DNA from: Rugalucina vietnamica
Lineage: Eukaryota > Mollusca > Bivalvia > Lucinida > Lucinidae
Assembly (NCBI GenBank): GCA_964017185.1
Contig: OZ024876.1
Span: forward strand, 17,310,226-17,374,225
Direction of reading: 5' to 3'
Length of the DNA stretch: 64,000 nt
Shown in pieces: positions 11,716 through 23,261 of this stretch. The position numbers were made by a program, and so were the translations under genes. The notes under the pieces are model-generated. The model was given only the letters and a program-made list of their open reading frames with translations. It was not told the origin of the DNA and did no database searches. Positions within the stretch are counted from its first letter, which is position 1. Every line of letters begins with the position of its first letter.

Positions 11716-13010
11716 TTTTTAGCTCGCCTGCACGAAGTGCATAGAGCTATTGTAGTCACCTCGGTCGTCCGCGTTTACGTGTACGTCCGCGTCCGTGTCC
11801 GCGTCCGCGTCACACTTTTGGTTAAAGTTTTTTAGAAGTCTATATCTCTTGACCATGTTGATGGATCAAGTTGATACTTTGCATGTTGATAGATATTGGT
11901 CTGAAGTTTTACGCAGTACCATCATGACCCACCCTGGGTGACCTTGAGGTCAAGGTCATGGACTTAGAAATTTTGTGTTTAATTTTTTGGTTAAAGTTTT
12001 TGTAAGTCAATATCTCTTGACCATATTAATGGATTGAGTCGATACTTTGCATGTTGCTAGATATTGGTCTGAAGTTTTACGCAGTACCATCATAACCCAC
12101 CCTGGGTGACCTTGAGGTCAAGGTCACGGACTTAGAAATTTTGTGTTTAAGTTTTTGGTTAAAGTTTTTGTAAGTCTATATCTCTTGACCATATTGATGG
12201 ATTGAGTTGATACTTTGCATGTTGCTAGATATTGGTCTGAAGTTTTATGCAGTACCATCATGACCCACTTTCGGTGACCTTGAGGTCATGGTCACAGACT
12301 TAGAAATTTTGTGTTTAAGTTTTTGATTTAAGTTTTTGTAAGTCTATATCTCTTGACCATGTTGATGGATCAAGTTGATACTTTGCATGTTGATAGATAT
12401 TGGTCTGAACTTTTACGCAGTACCATCATGACCCACCCTGGGTGACCTTGAGGTCAAGGTCATGGACTTAGAAATTTTGTGTTTAATTTTTTGGTTAAAG
12501 TTTTTGTAAGTCAATATCTCTTGACCATATTGATGGATTGAGTCGATACTTTGCATGTTGGTAGATATTGGTCTGAAGTTTTATGCAGTACCATCATGAC
12601 CTACCCAGGGTGACCTTGAGGTCAAGGTCACAGACTTAGAAATTTTGTGTTTAATTTTTTGGTTAAAGTCTAAATCTCTTGAACATGTTGATGGATAGAG
12701 TTTATACTTGCATGTTGATAGATATTGGTCTCAGGTTTTATGCTGTACATCACAACTCACCTGGATGACCTTGAGGTCAGGGTCACGGACTTGGAAGTTT
12801 TATGTTTAAGTTTTGGTTAATGTTTTTATAAGTCTATATCTCTTGAACATGTAGATTGATCAAGTTGATACTTTTCATTGGTCTGAAGTTTTATGTTGTA
12901 CCATCATGACCCACCTGAGTGACCTTGAGGTCAAGGTCATGGGTCATAGATTTTAACAGATGTAGTGGCAAAGCACAAGTCAGGCGAGCTACGCTGTCCT
13001 GCGACAGCTC
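11716..13010. mobile_element. AGCTCGCCTG-ended element carrying a tandem array
   Basis: The left end TAGCTCGCCTG pairs with the right end CAGGCGAGCTA. Each end has a further small hairpin (CTGCACGAAGTGCA at the left, GCTGTCCTGCGACAGC at the right). The interior is almost entirely the 168-bp array. No coding frame exists. It entered a SINE between its A and B boxes. The ends resemble those of the AGGTGAGCT-tailed GGTCA-rich family, so they may be related. Confidence 0.65.
11820..12960. repeat. 168-bp tandem array, seven units
   Basis: TGACCTTGAGGTCA recurs at 11939, 12107, 12275, 12443, 12611, 12766 and 12920: four intervals of exactly 168 bp, then 155 and 154. Each unit carries CTTGACCATRTTGATGGAT, GATATTGGTCTGAA and TTAGAAATTTTGTGTTTAA. 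Most units contain TGACCTTGAGGTCAAGGTCA, an inverted pair of extended nuclear-receptor-type half sites. Confidence 0.9.
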
Positions 13011-13110
13011 TTATTCGATCCCCACTGGTGGCATAGTGCTGTGTCCTTGAGTAAGACACATTAACATCCCAGAGTGCTGGTTAAAACCCCGGAAGCGGTG
13101 AGTCCGTCCC

Positions 13111-13900
13111 GACATTCCTTAGAACGTAAGGAACATTTAAAAAGTAAAAACGTAAAAATGCAGAGGAACTAAAACAATTAAATTCCAAATCCGCACACCA
13201 ACAGGAAACGCTAATAGCGATATGCTGAAACCCAGGAATACTAAATGATGGAAGGATATGGACAGTAGATATGGTACAGCCATGTGCATTCAGTTGATTT
13301 GATTATTTGGTTTTTACGTCCCAGTCAACAGCTATGGTCACACGAGGACGGGATCTTGGTTTAATGTCTCGCACGAACAACAAGAGAAGCTCAGGATGGA
13401 ACACATTGCCATGTTTTGCCTGGCAAAACTGCCTGGCAAAACTACACCAAAGAGGTTTTTTCTAGATCCATGTAAAGGTCAATCTATGATACACGAATAA
13501 TATGATTTGATATGTTTATAAAATGTTATGAAACCATTATATAATAGTAAATATGGCCCGACGAGTCATAATGCTACTAACAGGTATAAGTGATGCGCGC
13601 ATGTCTATTTCGATACTTATTCGGTCTTTGATCTGTCTGTGGTCATTATCTTGCTCCAGCTGCGTACGTACGACGTGCCTCTGGCGGTCCTGTGGCGTAG
13701 GTGTGACTAGTCACAATATGTGTGACCGCCTTCTTTACAGAATGATGGACCACAATGCTACCTTTGTACTGAGGCTACGATCGTTTTGCATTTTGGTCGC
13801 TTAGAAATCGATTGAATTTCAAAACATGATTTTTAAAATAAATCTTATTTTAAGGGCTTATTTTATGGTAATCGACTGATATTTTATGGTAATGAGCTGC
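13111..13900. other. Unassigned noncoding DNA
   Basis: The interval 13285-13400 (TTTTTACGTCCCAGTCAACAG, CACACGAGGACGGGATCTTG) resembles dispersed-repeat sequence but has no second copy here. An 83-codon frame at 13553-13804 has no recognisable domain and is not called a gene. Confidence 0.35.
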
Positions 13901-14150
13901 TGCATTAGAAAAAAAAAACAACAATCTGCATATGCGGAAGCAAAAGCGCAGATCAGCTTCCCAGTAAATGCATAGCTGATCAGCACCTTTATTTTCGCTA
14001 CACTGAACGTGCTATCCCTCTTCTTCTAACATCCAAATTTTCAAGCTTCTCTGAGCCTTCTTCTGTGCACGTGGTTGTACAGGCCAGTTAGTGTCATAGC
14101 TGGTCGAAATCATAGATTGTTGGGTTTCCTCATGCGAAGGGCCATATGTA
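13900..14150 (-). mobile_element. CCAACAAT-type MITE
   Basis: AACAATCTGCATATGCGGAAG, the palindromic pair GCAGATCAGCTTCCC and ATAGCTGATCAGCACC, CACTGAACGTGCTATCCC and the tail TTGTTGGGTTTCCTCATGCG follow the order of the family's better copies. It is degenerate. Confidence 0.7.
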
Positions 14151-14199
14151 TAAATTGCTCAAACAACGATATATATACACCGTTTCTAGGTGATGTATT

Positions 14200-14670
14200 A
14201 CTTAAACCGCTGTCATACTATGGCGTATCGACTCGCGTATCTACGGTGTATCAATATACGAAAGGTCCGACACGCGTACGTCGTACATACGTGAGCATAC
14301 GTAGCTCATAAGCCGAGGTGCTACGTTTTTTTATGTGTGCACTTAAAAATTCGTAGCCGCTGACGTACGTGGCAGTTCCGATACGCCGTACATACATCAC
14401 ACATACGTGGTACATACGGAAGCAACGGTGGCAGATACGCCGTAGATACGTAGCTCATACTCCTGATACACCACACGTACGTCGCGGGTAACATGCCACG
14501 TAGCCGTGGCGTATATACAGCGTACCTTTCGTATCTGCTACGTACGTGTGACATATGTGTGACGTATGTGTGTCGTATCCTCAACTCTTTTCGTATCTAC
14601 GGCGTATCAGCGACGTACGTGTATCAATAACGTATGAGCTATGTACGTTTCGCTGCTGTGGAGTACGTGG
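14200..14670. repeat. ACGTA-rich degenerate repeat array (left)
   Basis: Dense short motifs such as CGTATC, TACGTACGT and CGCCGTACATAC recur in both orientations. The stretch from GAGGTGCTACG through GCAGTTCCGATACGCCGTA is matched in reverse complement at 22310-22375. No coding capacity is apparent. Confidence 0.6.
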
Positions 14671-15093
14671 TCTAAAAATGGCGGAGTCGTGTTTTTGTTT
14701 TGCGGAGAAAAAAATGATAAAAATGTGACTTTAAAGGGGACTTTGGAGGCTACTTTCATGTTCGGTGACACTATTTGGTGTTAATGATTGAGTGTTAATG
14801 AATTTGACGTGAACATATGTGAACTTTTGGAGATAATCAATTCTTCATACTGTATGTATAATTTCTATTTCGCGTAGCCAAATTGAGTAGAACGCCATTG
14901 TGCTCATGAGTGACAGTTCATGAATGAAATATGAGTAAACTGTAAATTTTGGGAGGTGTATGTGCCTACGACTCCTGCCGAAATTTTTTTCAAGTACAGT
15001 AACTGCCCAAATGTGAGTGATGAGCAGTTATGAATAGTGGCATGCTCATTGCTTTCACTACTACCCTTTTGGATTATATACAAATGCGCAATG

Positions 15094-15098
<5 letters not shown>

Positions 15099-15173
<75 letters not shown>
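15099..15173. repeat. (CA)n microsatellite
   Basis: About 37 uninterrupted CA units. Threonine-histidine and cysteine-valine open frames across it are artefacts. Confidence 0.98.
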
Positions 15174-15175
<2 letters not shown>

Positions 15176-15689
15176 TAATATGCTCGCACATGTTAGTTTT
15201 CCCTCCATACTTTGCTGCTTATTCTTGTATGCATTTTATCTTGATATTGTTTTGTTCAACTATTTTTTGTTTTCTCTGGGGGACTTGGGGAAGAGGGTAT
15301 GGTCTCATTGTTGTTGCAAACCGGCACCTTTACCAAGAGCTGACATACGCATGGCATCCTTCATTCTGTTTCTTCTTCTTATATCTACAGTTACATAATA
15401 ACAACACCGCGCAAACAGAATCCGTGTGATGTCATGCCGTTATATCGTCGCGCATGTACCAAAAATCTTAGTTTGCACCTAATTGTGATGTTTACTTCAT
15501 TGCCTCATGTACTCTATACATACTCTTTATTTTCATGGGTTAAAGAAAATGCTTGTAAAACTACTATGATGGTCCCGTTTTGTTACCGTAGATGTGTATA
15601 CCCAAGCACTCGCGCGCGGAATAATGCTTCGTTTACTTTGCATTGCTTGATTTTATTATCTGCATCTAATGTAATGCATAGCAGAAAAA

Positions 15690-16495
15690 TTAAAGTCTAA
15701 TTCTTTGCCTCCAAAAGATTGGTGGCCAACCCTGAAATCCTTCATTACTCCAACATTATCTTCAAATATTCCACCACTAGACTCTGACGGTCATGTTGTA
15801 ACTGACGAATACGAAAAATCTAATATCTTTAATACATATTTTCAAAGCCAGACAATCTTAGATGACTCAAATGCTAATCTTCCTGATCTCCCACCACCTG
15901 CTTACTACACAGAATTAGACAGGATAATCCTAACACCCCTTGAAGTTGAATCTATACTAAAAACTCTCAAACTAGGAAAAGCTTCCGGACCTAATGGCCT
16001 CAATAATCGAGTGTTGAAAGAACTTTCAAAAGAGCTGTCGGAGCCCCTTTGTAAACTTTTTAATAAATCCTTAGAGCGAGGTGTGGATGTAGTTCACTAA
16101 ATCTCGATCTCTTCTTAAAAAGTATTTCTGACTCTCCTACGTGTAGATGCGGCAGCATAGAAAACACACAGCATTTCTTCTTCCATTGCAACCTCTTTCG
16201 TCGACAACGTATTGTTCTGTTGAACTCGGTCTCAAACTATTGTATACCTACACTTCAAGTTTTATTATATGGTGATCCATCTTTGTCTGACGTCACAAAT
16301 GAGCATATATTTAACCACGTCCATGATTTTATAATAGACTCAAATCAATTTTAAGAATATGGTTTGTACGGCATGCGACGACATTTCACATTTCATACTT
16401 AAAGTGCTACAGGCCTCCTTTGCGACCAAGCCCTCCTCTTCCACCCCTCTCTTGATTTCCTACTTTACTTCCATCTTTATTTTTTCTTTCTATCT
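15690..16495 (+). mobile_element. Internally deleted LINE, 5' segment
   Basis: A 5'-truncated non-LTR retrotransposon. The frame starting near 15697 reads PPKDWWPTLKSF and then GKASGPNGLNNRVLKEL, the fingers part of a Jockey/CR1-like reverse transcriptase. At about 16090 it jumps to the extreme C-terminus, with the cysteine-histidine knuckle CRCGSIENTQHFFFHC and LRRQ-like LFRRQR, ending in a stop near 16352. The catalytic core is therefore deleted. The 3' UTR is split by the 16496-21191 transposon and resumes at 21192. Clade assignment is by motif only. Confidence 0.85.
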
Positions 16496-17482
16496 CACTG
16501 TGGCATAACTCGCTAATAAGGATTTCAACATTTCGTGAATTTCGGTCACAACAATTTCACGAAGGACACAACTTATTCGCGAATTACCTGGATGAAGATG
16601 TACCTGCTATGTTTGAAGACACGCTTTGAAATGATTAAGGTGAAATCTAAACTGAAATAGTTTCATATGCCTTGGCGAGACATATGGGTGAATGAATATG
16701 TAGTTTTTATGTTTGGGAAAGCTAATTAAAGATACTCATTCTCATTTTTCTAACAAAATTAGGTGTTTTCCTAGTTTAATTGCCAATCTAGTAAAAGTGT
16801 CCTTATGCACCAGAATTTGGGCATGCTACATGTATAAAAGGACACCTAAAGAACTTCTTGGTATAAAAAGATTGAAACTTCTGTAACAATAGAGTCTGTA
16901 ATACACCGAGAATCCCATGTACCAAGTCAGCTAGTGGACACAACTATTTCAGGAGTGAGCCATGAGAAAGCTACAAACATTTCTTGAGTCAGTCATAACT
17001 GTTTCTTGAGTCAGTCACAACTGTTTCTTGAGCAATACACATTATTTAGCATACAAGTTTCAACAATTGTACACATAAAGCACTGGAGATAGACAATGCT
17101 TACAGTTTGAACCAAAACAGAAAAATATACAGGCATAGTACAAGCCATGATGGTATGGAGAGGTTTAACGGAATACCGATGGAAATATTCCGTCTAGCTG
17201 CTACCGTGATCTCACGGCTAGGTCTAATCAACCCACAGTGTTCTTGTCAGCGCACTGACAAAGATGTTTCCATGGCGTTTCATTTTTAAGTATGGCCTTC
17301 TATGCGACCGCATGGTGCTTATCGGCGATGTTACTGTGTTGCTTTTCAAGTACTGTAACAGGCTTGCTTGCGATCGTACTGCGCGCACCTCGGTGTTCCA
17401 ATTTTCCTAGAACGCTACGTATGTGGCCGCCGTATCAATGCCGTCCTTATGCGAAAGGGGTTTATATCATTTATAAGCAATC

Positions 17483-17512
17483 AAACAAACAAACAAACAA
17501 ACAAACAAGAAA
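17483..17512. repeat. (CAAA)n microsatellite
   Basis: A short run of CAAA units, directly followed by the head (ACCAGATGACCAATTGGTCC) of the next GGTCA-rich element. Confidence 0.85.
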
Positions 17513-17748
17513 GAAAACCAGATGACCAATTGGTCCTGATATCACTCACCTGAGATTTTGTCTTTGATGAAAGACCTTTGGCTAAGGCCATGTTGGCCAA
17601 CATAAAATATAAACTTGACCTCAAATACTCACATAATTGTTAACACTATAAACTGCTTGAATCTACCAACTTTCAGATCTTTCTGGCAATATTTGACCTT
17701 TCCGTTTAAATTAACTGTTAAATAGGTCAATGTCATATCTCCAGTTTA

Positions 17749-17834
<86 letters not shown>

Positions 17835-19285
17835 ACCATATCACATATATTAGAGATATTGTGCATTTCATACATCAACAAAGTATATTCCAATTCGATT
17901 CTCAGGAGATGACTTATATAAGCCATACAGCTTTCTGTCTAATCCTGTTTCAACATGAGATTTTTGTACATGTATATATTATTGTTTCTCTAATAATAAA
18001 TATTGTTTAAACCAACCCAAGGCCATGATTTATATAAACTATAAAGGGCCAGAGCTCCCAATGCTACATACCAAGTTTCATTGAAATCAGTCCACCTATT
18101 CCAGAGAAATTTATTTTTAAAGGATTTTACAACATATATGGGAATGGCGGCCATCTTGGTCATGTGACCTGGACCATTTATACAAACTTTGGTTCCCCTT
18201 CCTAAGGATAGCACATATAAAATTTGGCTTTGATTGGTGCAGTGGTTTCTGAGAAAATTTAGTTTTAAATATAATATGTAAATGACCTTTGGCCAATGTC
18301 AAGAGATGACATTGAACTTAAATACTCATGGGACTTCATTAACTCAATAAGTTGTATGTATGTACCAACTTTCAGGTCACAGGCCACAAAACGTTCTGAA
18401 AAATCCAATGTTTTCCATTGAGAAGCCTATGTGACCAATGTTGACTTTGCCATAAAATAGGTCAAGGTCAACCCAAGGTCATGATTTATACAAACTATGA
18501 TGGGCCAGAGTCCCCGATGCTACATACCAAGTTTTATTGAAATCGGTCCAGCAGTTCCAGAGAATAAGATTTTTTAAGGTTTTTACCATATTTGGGCATG
18601 ACAGCCATCTTGGCCATGTGACATAGACCATTTATATAAACTTTGATTCCCCCTTCTTAAGGATACCACATTTAAAATTTGGCTTTGATTGGTCAAGTGG
18701 TTCCCGAGAAAATTAATTTTAAAATTTATTATGTAAATGACCTTTGGCCAGGGTCAAGAAATGACCTTGACCTTGAATACTCCTAGGACTTCATTTAATC
18801 AATAAGTTATATGTATCTACCAACTTCCAGGTCACAGGCCAAAAAACTTCATGAAAAATCCAATGCTTTCACTTTTGTCCATTGAACAGCCTATGTGACC
18901 AAAGTTGATCTTGCCGTAAAATAGGCCAAGGTCAACCCAAGGTCATAGTTCATACAAATTAGGTGGGCTAGAGTCCTCAATGCTATATACCAAGTTTCAT
19001 TGAAATCGGTCCACCGGTTCCAAAGAAGAAGGTCTTTTAAGGTTTTTACCATATATGGGCATGACCGCCATATTGGTCATGTGACATGGACCATTTGTAT
19101 AAACTTTAGTTTCCCCTTCCTAAGGATGCTCCACATGAAGTTTGGCATTGATTGGACCAGGGGTTTCAGAGGAGATCTTTGAAAAGTGTGAACGACGACA
19201 AAGACGACAAAGACGACAACGACAGGCGACGGAGCATGGCCATCCTATAAGCTCACCTTTTGAGCCTTCGGCTCAGGCGAGCTAA
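17510..19285 (+). mobile_element. GGTCAAGGTCA-rich dispersed element, long copy
   Basis: The head ACCAGATGACCAATTGGTCC and the hairpin tail TGAGCCTTCGGCTCA are both present, so this copy looks end to end. The interior holds about three diverged modules with CATCTTGGTCATGTGACCTG, CCAAGTTTCATTGAAATC and AGGTCAAGGTCAACC. A CT microsatellite at 17749-17834 sits inside. No protein is encoded. A shorter copy follows with no spacer. Confidence 0.75.
17749..17834. repeat. (CT)n/(CA)n microsatellite
   Basis: About 34 CT units with one break, followed by seven CA units. Serine-leucine frames across it are artefacts. Confidence 0.97.
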
Positions 19286-20160
19286 AAAACCCAGAAGACC
19301 AATCGTCGTGTAAACTCTCACCTGAGATCTGAGATATATACCAATAAACTTGTTTGACTATAAAGGTCTATAGGCCCTGGACAGAGTCAGAATACCCATT
19401 GGGGTTAATTTCTTTTTCAAATTCATAAATATTCCGTCCACTTGCCCATTTCCTGGAAGTTTTTTTCCTTCAGTGACATTTCAACAGTTTTCTGCATATG
19501 TGAACTATGGTGACCTTGTCATAAAATCTGTCAAGGTCATCACAGGATCATGATTTATACACACATTGTAGTACTGAAGTCTTAATTTTTACATATCAAT
19601 TTCCGTTGCAATAGGTTCAGCAGTTCCTGTGAAGAAGATTTTTGAAGGGTTTTTACCATATATCTGCATGGTGGCCATCTTGGTCATGTGACCTGGTATA
19701 TTTATAATCACATTGGTTCCCCATTCATACAGTTGCTTTCTATAAAATTTGACTTTGATTGGCCAAGTGGTTTTAGAGAAGAAGGTCTTTGATGTTGGCC
19801 TGGCCATAAAATAGGTCAAGGTCATCCAAGGGTCATGATTTATACAAACTTTGTAAAGCTGCATTGCCTGATGCTTCGTGCCAAGTTTCAAAGCCATAGA
19901 TGGCCTTCTGGTTCTGGAGAAGAAGATTTTAAAGGCTTTTGCTGTTTATAGCCATGGCAGCTATCTTGGTCATGTGGCCTGGACCATTTATACAAACTTT
20001 GGTTCCCCCTTCCTAAGGATGCCCGATATAAAGTTTGCTTTGATTGGCCCGGGGGTTTCAGAGGAGATGTTTAAACATTGTGAACGATGACGATGGACGA
20101 CGGAGCATGGGTATACTGTAAGCTCACCTTGTGAGCCTAACGGCTCAGGTGAGCCAAAAA
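19286..20160 (+). mobile_element. GGTCAAGGTCA-rich dispersed element, short copy
   Basis: Starts with CCCAGAAGACCAATCG and ends with AGCTCACCTTGTGAGCC and CTCAGGTGAGCC. It has about half the modules of its upstream neighbour and lies directly against it, as a head-to-tail pair. Confidence 0.75.
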
Positions 20161-20319
20161 GAAAAGAAAAACGAAAACAAAAAAAAAGAACTAGAGCATT
20201 ATTTCTGTAAACCTTTTTTGTGAAAACCGATACTTAATTATTATTGGCGGTAGTGGCATCTAAAATCCTCAATTTTCTGAAAACCAGGAAATTCACAATG
20301 ACTGTCATTCAATACACAT

Positions 20320-20322
<3 letters not shown>

Positions 20323-20366
<44 letters not shown>
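20323..20366. repeat. Poly(A) tract
   Basis: About 42 A residues in a row. The sequence upstream shows no LINE or SINE body, so it is recorded as simple sequence. Confidence 0.9.
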
Positions 20367-20368
<2 letters not shown>

Positions 20369-21191
20369 TTGCGAGATTTCTAAATTTTGGTTGCTTAGAC
20401 AGCATAACATCCTAGATATGACATTGAAATTTACTGAAATATAAGGAGTTAAGAAACCTGAGCAGCAATGTCAGTCTCGCCTGGTCTACAACCCAAAAGA
20501 CAATTTTATAGGCCAAATGATGGTTTGAAATAGTGTAGTTAATCGGTATTAAGATGATTTCTTGCATTTAAGTATGTCAATACTATTGAAACAAAATGCG
20601 AAAGGCACATCGTGCTTCTGAGGTGACTTAAATCAGAGTTTTTGCAAATCATTGATCACGAAACGTTTGTGTCCAACAGTCATTAAGATCAAGAAACAGT
20701 TGTAACAGACTCATGAAACAGTTATAGCCTTCTCAAGAAATAGTTGTAGCCGCATCAACAAAGGGTAGTCATCTTTTCTTCCTTATTTCATGACTTATGC
20801 GTATTATTTTAAGACAGTTTTTGACAGGTGTCTTTGCAATTGATTTTTGTTCATTTTCAGTGCAAAATCATTATAGAAATGTCAAAGATATTCATGTTTA
20901 ACCCCAAGAGAGCATGAATTACACAATTTTTCACATAAAAAGGTAAAAAGAAAACAGCAAATGCGACTGCAGAATGTTATTGCTTTAAAACCATAACCCA
21001 ATGAGTATGTGACATAGAAAAATAGTTGATTTAAACAATAATATACCTTTAAAGCACAGAAAAGCGCGTAAAAAGAGAGTCACCTCCATGTTTCCACCTG
21101 CAATTCGCGAATAAGTTGTGTCCTTCGTGAAATTGTTGTGTCCGAAATTCACGAAATGTTGAAATCCTTATTAGCGAGTTATGCCACAGTG

Positions 21192-21470
21192 TATCTATAT
21201 GGTTTAAAATTACATTTATCCTTATTCTATAACCAATGCCTCTTCATGTTTTTCTTTTTTCTAGTTTAATTGAACCCACCTCTTTTAGTTTAGATAGTAT
21301 ATTTATTATCGTACAACCATGCAATACTCCGCCTATATATTACATATCACGTCTGCTAAGGAGAAGAACTCTATAAGCTCTGCTTCCGTTCTAATCCTTT
21401 TCGTCATTTACCTATTTATATGTTTGTATCGATGTAATTTGTAAGATTTGGAATAAAATATGTTTAAACT
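21192..21470 (+). mobile_element. LINE 3' UTR, segment beyond the nested transposon
   Basis: This stretch resumes directly after the TATCT copy and is the remainder of the LINE begun at 15690. It ends near GGAATAAAATATGTTTAAAC, where AATAAA may be its polyadenylation signal. Confidence 0.6.
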
Positions 21471-21685
21471 ATGTGGAATAAGGAGTATTAGGAATATTTT
21501 GTGGCGTTCCAAGAGAATCTTAATGCTTCTATATAAATGTTTTCGTTTTTCCGAAGTCATGGATCAAATGTTTCTCACGGCCCGGGTGCCGTGTCTGGTT
21601 CTTTTAAGGCTACGCTTGGTGTAGCCTCTGTCTTTGTTCATTTCGTCTTTAGACCAGTATTGGGAGCTTGGAGATGTCACCCCCT

Positions 21686-21688
<3 letters not shown>

Positions 21689-21750
<62 letters not shown>

Positions 21751-21771
21751 TGTGTGTGTGTTTTTTTTTTT
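21689..21771. repeat. Poly(T)/(GT)n/poly(T) simple repeat
   Basis: About 48 T residues, then about 12 GT units, then more T. Confidence 0.95.
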
Positions 21772-21914
21772 CGGTGTTAATCTATATTATCCAGATTTCT
21801 CCTGTGGCATCTTCGACCTTTGATACTAGTAATTGATAATAGTAATTTAAAAATGTGCGAATTGTATTAACAGAGTGAACACAACCGTTTGTTCTCATAG
21901 ATTTTAAAAAAGCA

Positions 21915-22520
21915 AATGGTACAGAACAGATACGCCGCAGATAAGAATAGAACGTAGTACATACGCCGTAGATACGTCACGCGTACACTTCATACGCCAT
22001 ACATACGTAACACGTACGTAGCACATACGCCTGGCTACGCCGTACATACGAAAGTGAAATTCAACACGAATACAGATTCGTCACTGATACTCCACGGGAA
22101 CGTAGTAGGAACGTCACACGTACGTGACCTACATACGTCGCTTGAACAAACTGATACGGCTCAGACCTCGGCGTATCGACATTATCATAGATACGCGAGC
22201 GATACGCCGCAGATACGTGAATATGTGACAAAGCTATTAATCGTTACGTTTACGTGGCGTATTAGGAGTACCTGCTGCGTTGCATTCTTATACATTTTAT
22301 TGGCGTATGCACGGCGTATCGGAACTGCTGCGTTATGGTACGTACTCGTAAAAATTGTAGCACCTCAGGCTGCCATTTGTACGAGTTGTGTATCGAAGAA
22401 TGCAAGCTACGTATACTCTTTAACTTAGGTTGTTCCCGGGTCGACATGGCTCATACTCCACATACCACTTTATTCTCGTTTTCAGTAACCCGGGCATTGA
22501 GAATTTTTGCGGTATACGTA
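21915..22520. repeat. ACGTA-rich degenerate repeat array (right)
   Basis: Motifs GATACGCCGTA, CACGTACGTAGC and TACATACG recur densely. The reverse complement of 22310-22375 matches 14310-14400 in order, so the two arrays face each other across 7.3 kb. They may be the ends of one large, heavily invaded element. Confidence 0.55.
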
Positions 22521-23261
22521 AGTTTTCTCTGATTTCATTGCAACGCCACCCCGTATGAAGGCTGACCACAAAACACAACGTTATTTTAGGGAGGAAATAT
22601 GACGTTGTGGCTATGATGTTGGCATAAAAATGAATGTGCCAACGTTCGGGTAATGCATTATAGAGAATGCAGAATTGCTACAGAACGCGGTTCTTGAACG
22701 GTCTTTCATGTCTGCGCTGTTATCTTTCTTAATTTCCCCCTATGTAGCCTCTCCGTAAATAAAATCGATTATGTATGACAAAATACCACTTTGTTTAGGG
22801 CACACACTATTGCCTTTCAATGATGGGACAAGTAGTCATGAACAAGATTTGTCAATGCACACGATCATACCTTCAATAGTTTTTATTTTACAGTAAATCA
22901 TAAGTATATGTAATCTGGTAATTATGTTTGGTCGTAAATAGAGTTTAGCACGTGTTTCTATTTACTTCCGGAATTCCAAAACTTTGCGCATAAAATTCGA
23001 GTGTGAAGGCGGGCAAAAGTATATATTTATTACTGTCACTCATTTAAGTCAAATTTTAATTAGTCTTTAATTGGTTTATCTGTAATGCATTTGGGAAGTT
23101 TTCGACAGATCCTTGTTCGGCAAACGAAGCACTAGAACATATCAAAAATTATCAAAATTGAAAAAAATTAATTGAAAATTTACTGACACTTTAAAGGATC
23201 TCAATATATTTTTTTACTTAAATGAACATTAGTCAAAAGTATTGTTTATCTAACCGTCATT
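22521..23261. other. Unassigned noncoding DNA
   Basis: AT-rich, with no supported gene or named repeat. Confidence 0.4.

Larger units (their letters stand above)
11663..13110 (+). mobile_element. tRNA-derived SINE split by a nested insertion
   Basis: The left piece (11663-11715) has a box-A-like GCAGTGGCGTTCTAATAGAG. The right piece (13011-13110) has box-B-like ATTCGATCCCC followed by TGTCCTTGAGTAAGACAC, a phrase like the conserved central domain of V-type SINEs. The intervening 1.3 kb is a separate element. Rejoined, the order is that of a tRNA head plus SINE body. The SINE class name is from memory and tentative. Confidence 0.65.
16496..21191. mobile_element. 4.7-kb DNA transposon, 90-bp TIRs, TATCT duplication
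   Basis: Terminal inverted repeats at 16496-16585 and 21102-21191 begin CACTGTGGCATAACTCGC and are nearly identical over 90 bp. TATCT directly flanks both ends (16491-16495 and 21192-21196), and LINE 3' UTR continues on both sides. Subterminal inverted motifs (AACTGTTTCTTGAGTCAGTC near 17000; CAAGAAACAGTTGTAAC near 20690) extend the symmetry. No transposase frame is seen. Much of the inside is two GGTCA-rich elements (17510-20160). The superfamily is uncertain; the CAC start recalls CACTA types, but a 5-bp duplication does not fit them. Confidence 0.85.

Noticed and set aside
15030-15429. Overlapping frames with long Thr-His or Cys-Val repeats
   Set aside because: Products of the CA microsatellite with no conserved sequence on either side.
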